Source: Anthracocystis setariae
Taxonomy: Eukaryota > Basidiomycota > Ustilaginomycetes > Ustilaginales > Ustilaginaceae
NCBI GenBank assembly: GCA_928724745.1
Contig: CAKMXJ010000001.1
Coordinates: 558,001-622,000, forward strand
Length of the DNA: 64,000 bases
Direction: 5' to 3'
The position numbers and the translations under genes are program-made. The notes beneath the pieces were generated by a model, which saw only the letters and a list, made by a program, of their open reading frames with translations, was not told where the DNA came from and ran no database searches. Below are positions 62,411-64,000 of the stretch, piece by piece; the first letter of the stretch is position 1, and each line of letters starts with the position of its first letter.

Positions 62411-64000
62411 TGGCTTGTCTTGCCCTACAACCGCCCTCGCCATCACCGTGTATATATCGGAACTGTTCGTTGTGTTTCTCAGCCAACTCCAATCTATCGG
62501 TCCTCGAAGTTACCGGCACCATTAACGGGTGCCCGGCTCGCATCCTGGCCGACACCGGAGCTTCACTGTCTCTTCTCTCAAGCGCTTACGCCCGTACATA
62601 TTGTATTAACATCAAGACTACTCCCCAGCCCACTTCAGTCCATGGCGTCAGCGGCCATCGTCTAGCCATCACTCACGATGCGACGCTGACGGTCAACATT
62701 GGCGAGCAAACTTTACCGCCGCTGCAAGCCTATGTCGCGGACATCAGCGATTTCGATCTCATTATCGGCTACCAGGAACTTCGCACACTTCAGCCGAGGA
62801 TCGACTGGATTTCGGGCCGAATTAAATTCACCGCGGCGCGGCGGGATCCACTGAGCCGCGTTGAACACGACCTCGGCCCGTCACTTAGTGTCACCAGCCG
62901 CGCCTTACCCTCTAACGAGCCGGGTATCACGGTCCACGGAAACGAGTTCGTCTCATTCCAACAGCTCGTCCAAGCGTCCTATCAGGACGGACCGATTGGC
63001 ATTATGCTGATCGATGCTCCACCCTCCTCGCTGCCAAGCTTCGGCTTCGTCCCTACCGGCGAAGACAAGGGCATCGAGATTGAGGTGGAGCCGGAACCAC
63101 CGACTCCAGTGTCGATCCCGGAGCAATACCGGGATCTCGAGGCGGTCTTCAGTGAAGTCGAGGCCGACAAGCTGCCTCCTCGCACCAGCACGGACTTGCC
63201 CATCGAGCTCGTGCCGGGAGCCAAACCTCCGCAGGGCCCACTCTATCTCAAGGGGCCTAAGGAGATGGAGGAACTACGCAAGTACCTCGACGAGAATCTT
63301 GCGAAGGGATTCATTCGACCATCAAAGAGCCCAGCGCGCTCGCCAGTGCTGTTTGTGCCGAAGAAGGACGGCGGTCTCCGCCTCTGTGTCGACTACCGAG
63401 GGCTCAACGAGGTCACTGTCAAGAATCGAGCGCCGCTGCCGCTCATCGAGGAGCAGCTGTTCCTCCTAAGGAATGCTAAGGTGTTCAGTAAGCTCGATCT
63501 CAAGGCGGCCTACAACCTGGTACGCATAGCTGACGGCGATGAATGGAAGACGGCGTTCGGCACCCAGCTCGGCTTGTATGAGTACCTTGTCATGCCTTTC
63601 GGGCTGGCAAACGCGCCCTCGCATTTCCAGTCTCTCGTCAATGGCATCTTCCGTGACATTATCGGCGTCTATGTCGTGGTGTACCTCGACGACTTCCTCA
63701 TCTTCAGTAACAACGAGGATGAACATGTAGAGCACGTCCGCGAGGTATTGCGGCGCCTGAAAGCGAATCGGCTCTTCGCCAAGCTGTCGAAGTGCATTTT
63801 CCACACAGACACCGTTGAGTTCCTGGGCTACGTCATCACACCAGGAGGCATCGAGATGGACCAGGAGAAAGTACGAACCATCAAGGAGTGGCCACTGCCT
63901 CAATCGATTCATGACATCCAACGTTTCCTGGGATTCGCGAACTTCTATCGCCGGTTCATCTCGCACTTCGCTCGCATCTCGAAGCCCCTCACATCGCTCG
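62389..64000 (+). CDS. pol: Ty3/gypsy Pol: protease and reverse transcriptase (partial at 3' end)
   Basis: The frame is open from 62173 and is entered by -1 frameshift at about 62389; it runs without stop to the window end. The aspartic protease has ADTGASLS (Asp codon at 62551) and the second-half DLIIGYQEL. Reverse transcriptase follows: a VPKKDGGLRLCVDYRGLN block, LDLKAAYN (first catalytic Asp), YLVMPFGLANAPSHFQ and YLDD at 63682-63693. Downstream is a GYVITPGGIEMDQEKV thumb/connection region. RNase H and integrase are expected beyond 64000. The intact frame suggests a young or active copy. No ATG start is required because it is made as a Gag-Pol fusion. Confidence 0.93.
62396..62444 (+). 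promoter_or_regulatory. Predicted H-type pseudoknot stimulating frameshifting
   Basis: Stem 1: GGGACAA (62396-62402) with TTGTCTT (62415-62421), two G-U pairs at the base. Stem 2: GATGGC (62409-62414) with GCCATC (62439-62444). Loop 1 is 6 nt and loop 3 is 17 nt. Stem 1 starts 6 nt after the heptamer, the usual spacing. Paired by eye, not by folding software. Confidence 0.6.

Larger units (their letters stand above)
60060..64000 (+). mobile_element. Ty3/gypsy LTR retrotransposon, 5' part, cut by window end
   Basis: gag (60737..62410), then protease and reverse transcriptase in the -1 frame, still open at 64000. Order gag-PR-RT and the RT motifs define the Ty3/gypsy (Metaviridae) superfamily. 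No stop or frameshift damage is visible in ~3.2 kb of coding sequence. The left boundary is approximate, because the second LTR lies outside the window. Confidence 0.9.

Overview
The window is nuclear DNA of a basidiomycete fungus, most likely a smut (Ustilaginaceae). The protein set, the compact genes with few and short GT-AG introns (mostly 84-114 bp, CTGAC/CTGAT-like branch sites), the Kex2-type secreted protein and the short-tandem-repeat-rich spacers fit that group. Species cannot be fixed from the sequence alone.

Layout. 0.3-1.3 kb: a secreted effector-like protein. 2.6-12.6 kb: the HECT ligase RSP5, an SLC35F6-type transporter, the class I deacetylase HOS2 and AP-1 gamma-adaptin (APL4). 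13.1 kb: an intron-containing tRNA-His. 14.0-17.5 kb: ribosomal proteins eS6 and uS15 head to head. 17.9-29.1 kb: an alpha-arrestin, RAD7, an Ysc84/Lsb3-type SYLF-SH3 protein and a membrane-anchored GH9 glucanase. 30.8-36.6 kb: ARL2, the GPI-transamidase subunit PIG-U/GAB1 (six exons) and the mitochondrial DEAD-box helicase MSS116. 37.0 kb: a second tRNA-His. 37.7-48.0 kb: CDC23/APC8, a PRISE-family reductase, a catalytically dead RNase H-like protein, an MCP1-like membrane protein, a five-exon E2 enzyme and a spartin/senescence-domain gene with an apparent frameshift. 50.7-57.8 kb: a GPI-anchored chitin deacetylase and nucleoporin NUP120.

From 58.5 kb to the end the window changes to mobile DNA. 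First comes a tyrosine-recombinase element relic: a minus-strand recombinase pseudogene, then an exact 104-bp direct repeat on each side of a 233-bp segment. This is the B1-A2-B2 order expected of the right end of Ngaro-type retrotransposons. Beside it lies the 5' part of a Ty3/gypsy LTR retrotransposon (gag, then protease and reverse transcriptase). The gag and pol frames overlap, with a textbook slippery heptamer G GGA AAC and a predicted H-type pseudoknot. The element continues past the window end.

Functional links. RSP5 (three WW domains) shares the window with two proteins carrying PPxY motifs, the alpha-arrestin and the SYLF-SH3 protein, both expected in ubiquitin-dependent endocytosis. 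Otherwise the genes are ordinary housekeeping genes without operon-like organisation. Spacers hold a recurrent (GTACA)n pentanucleotide and other simple repeats.
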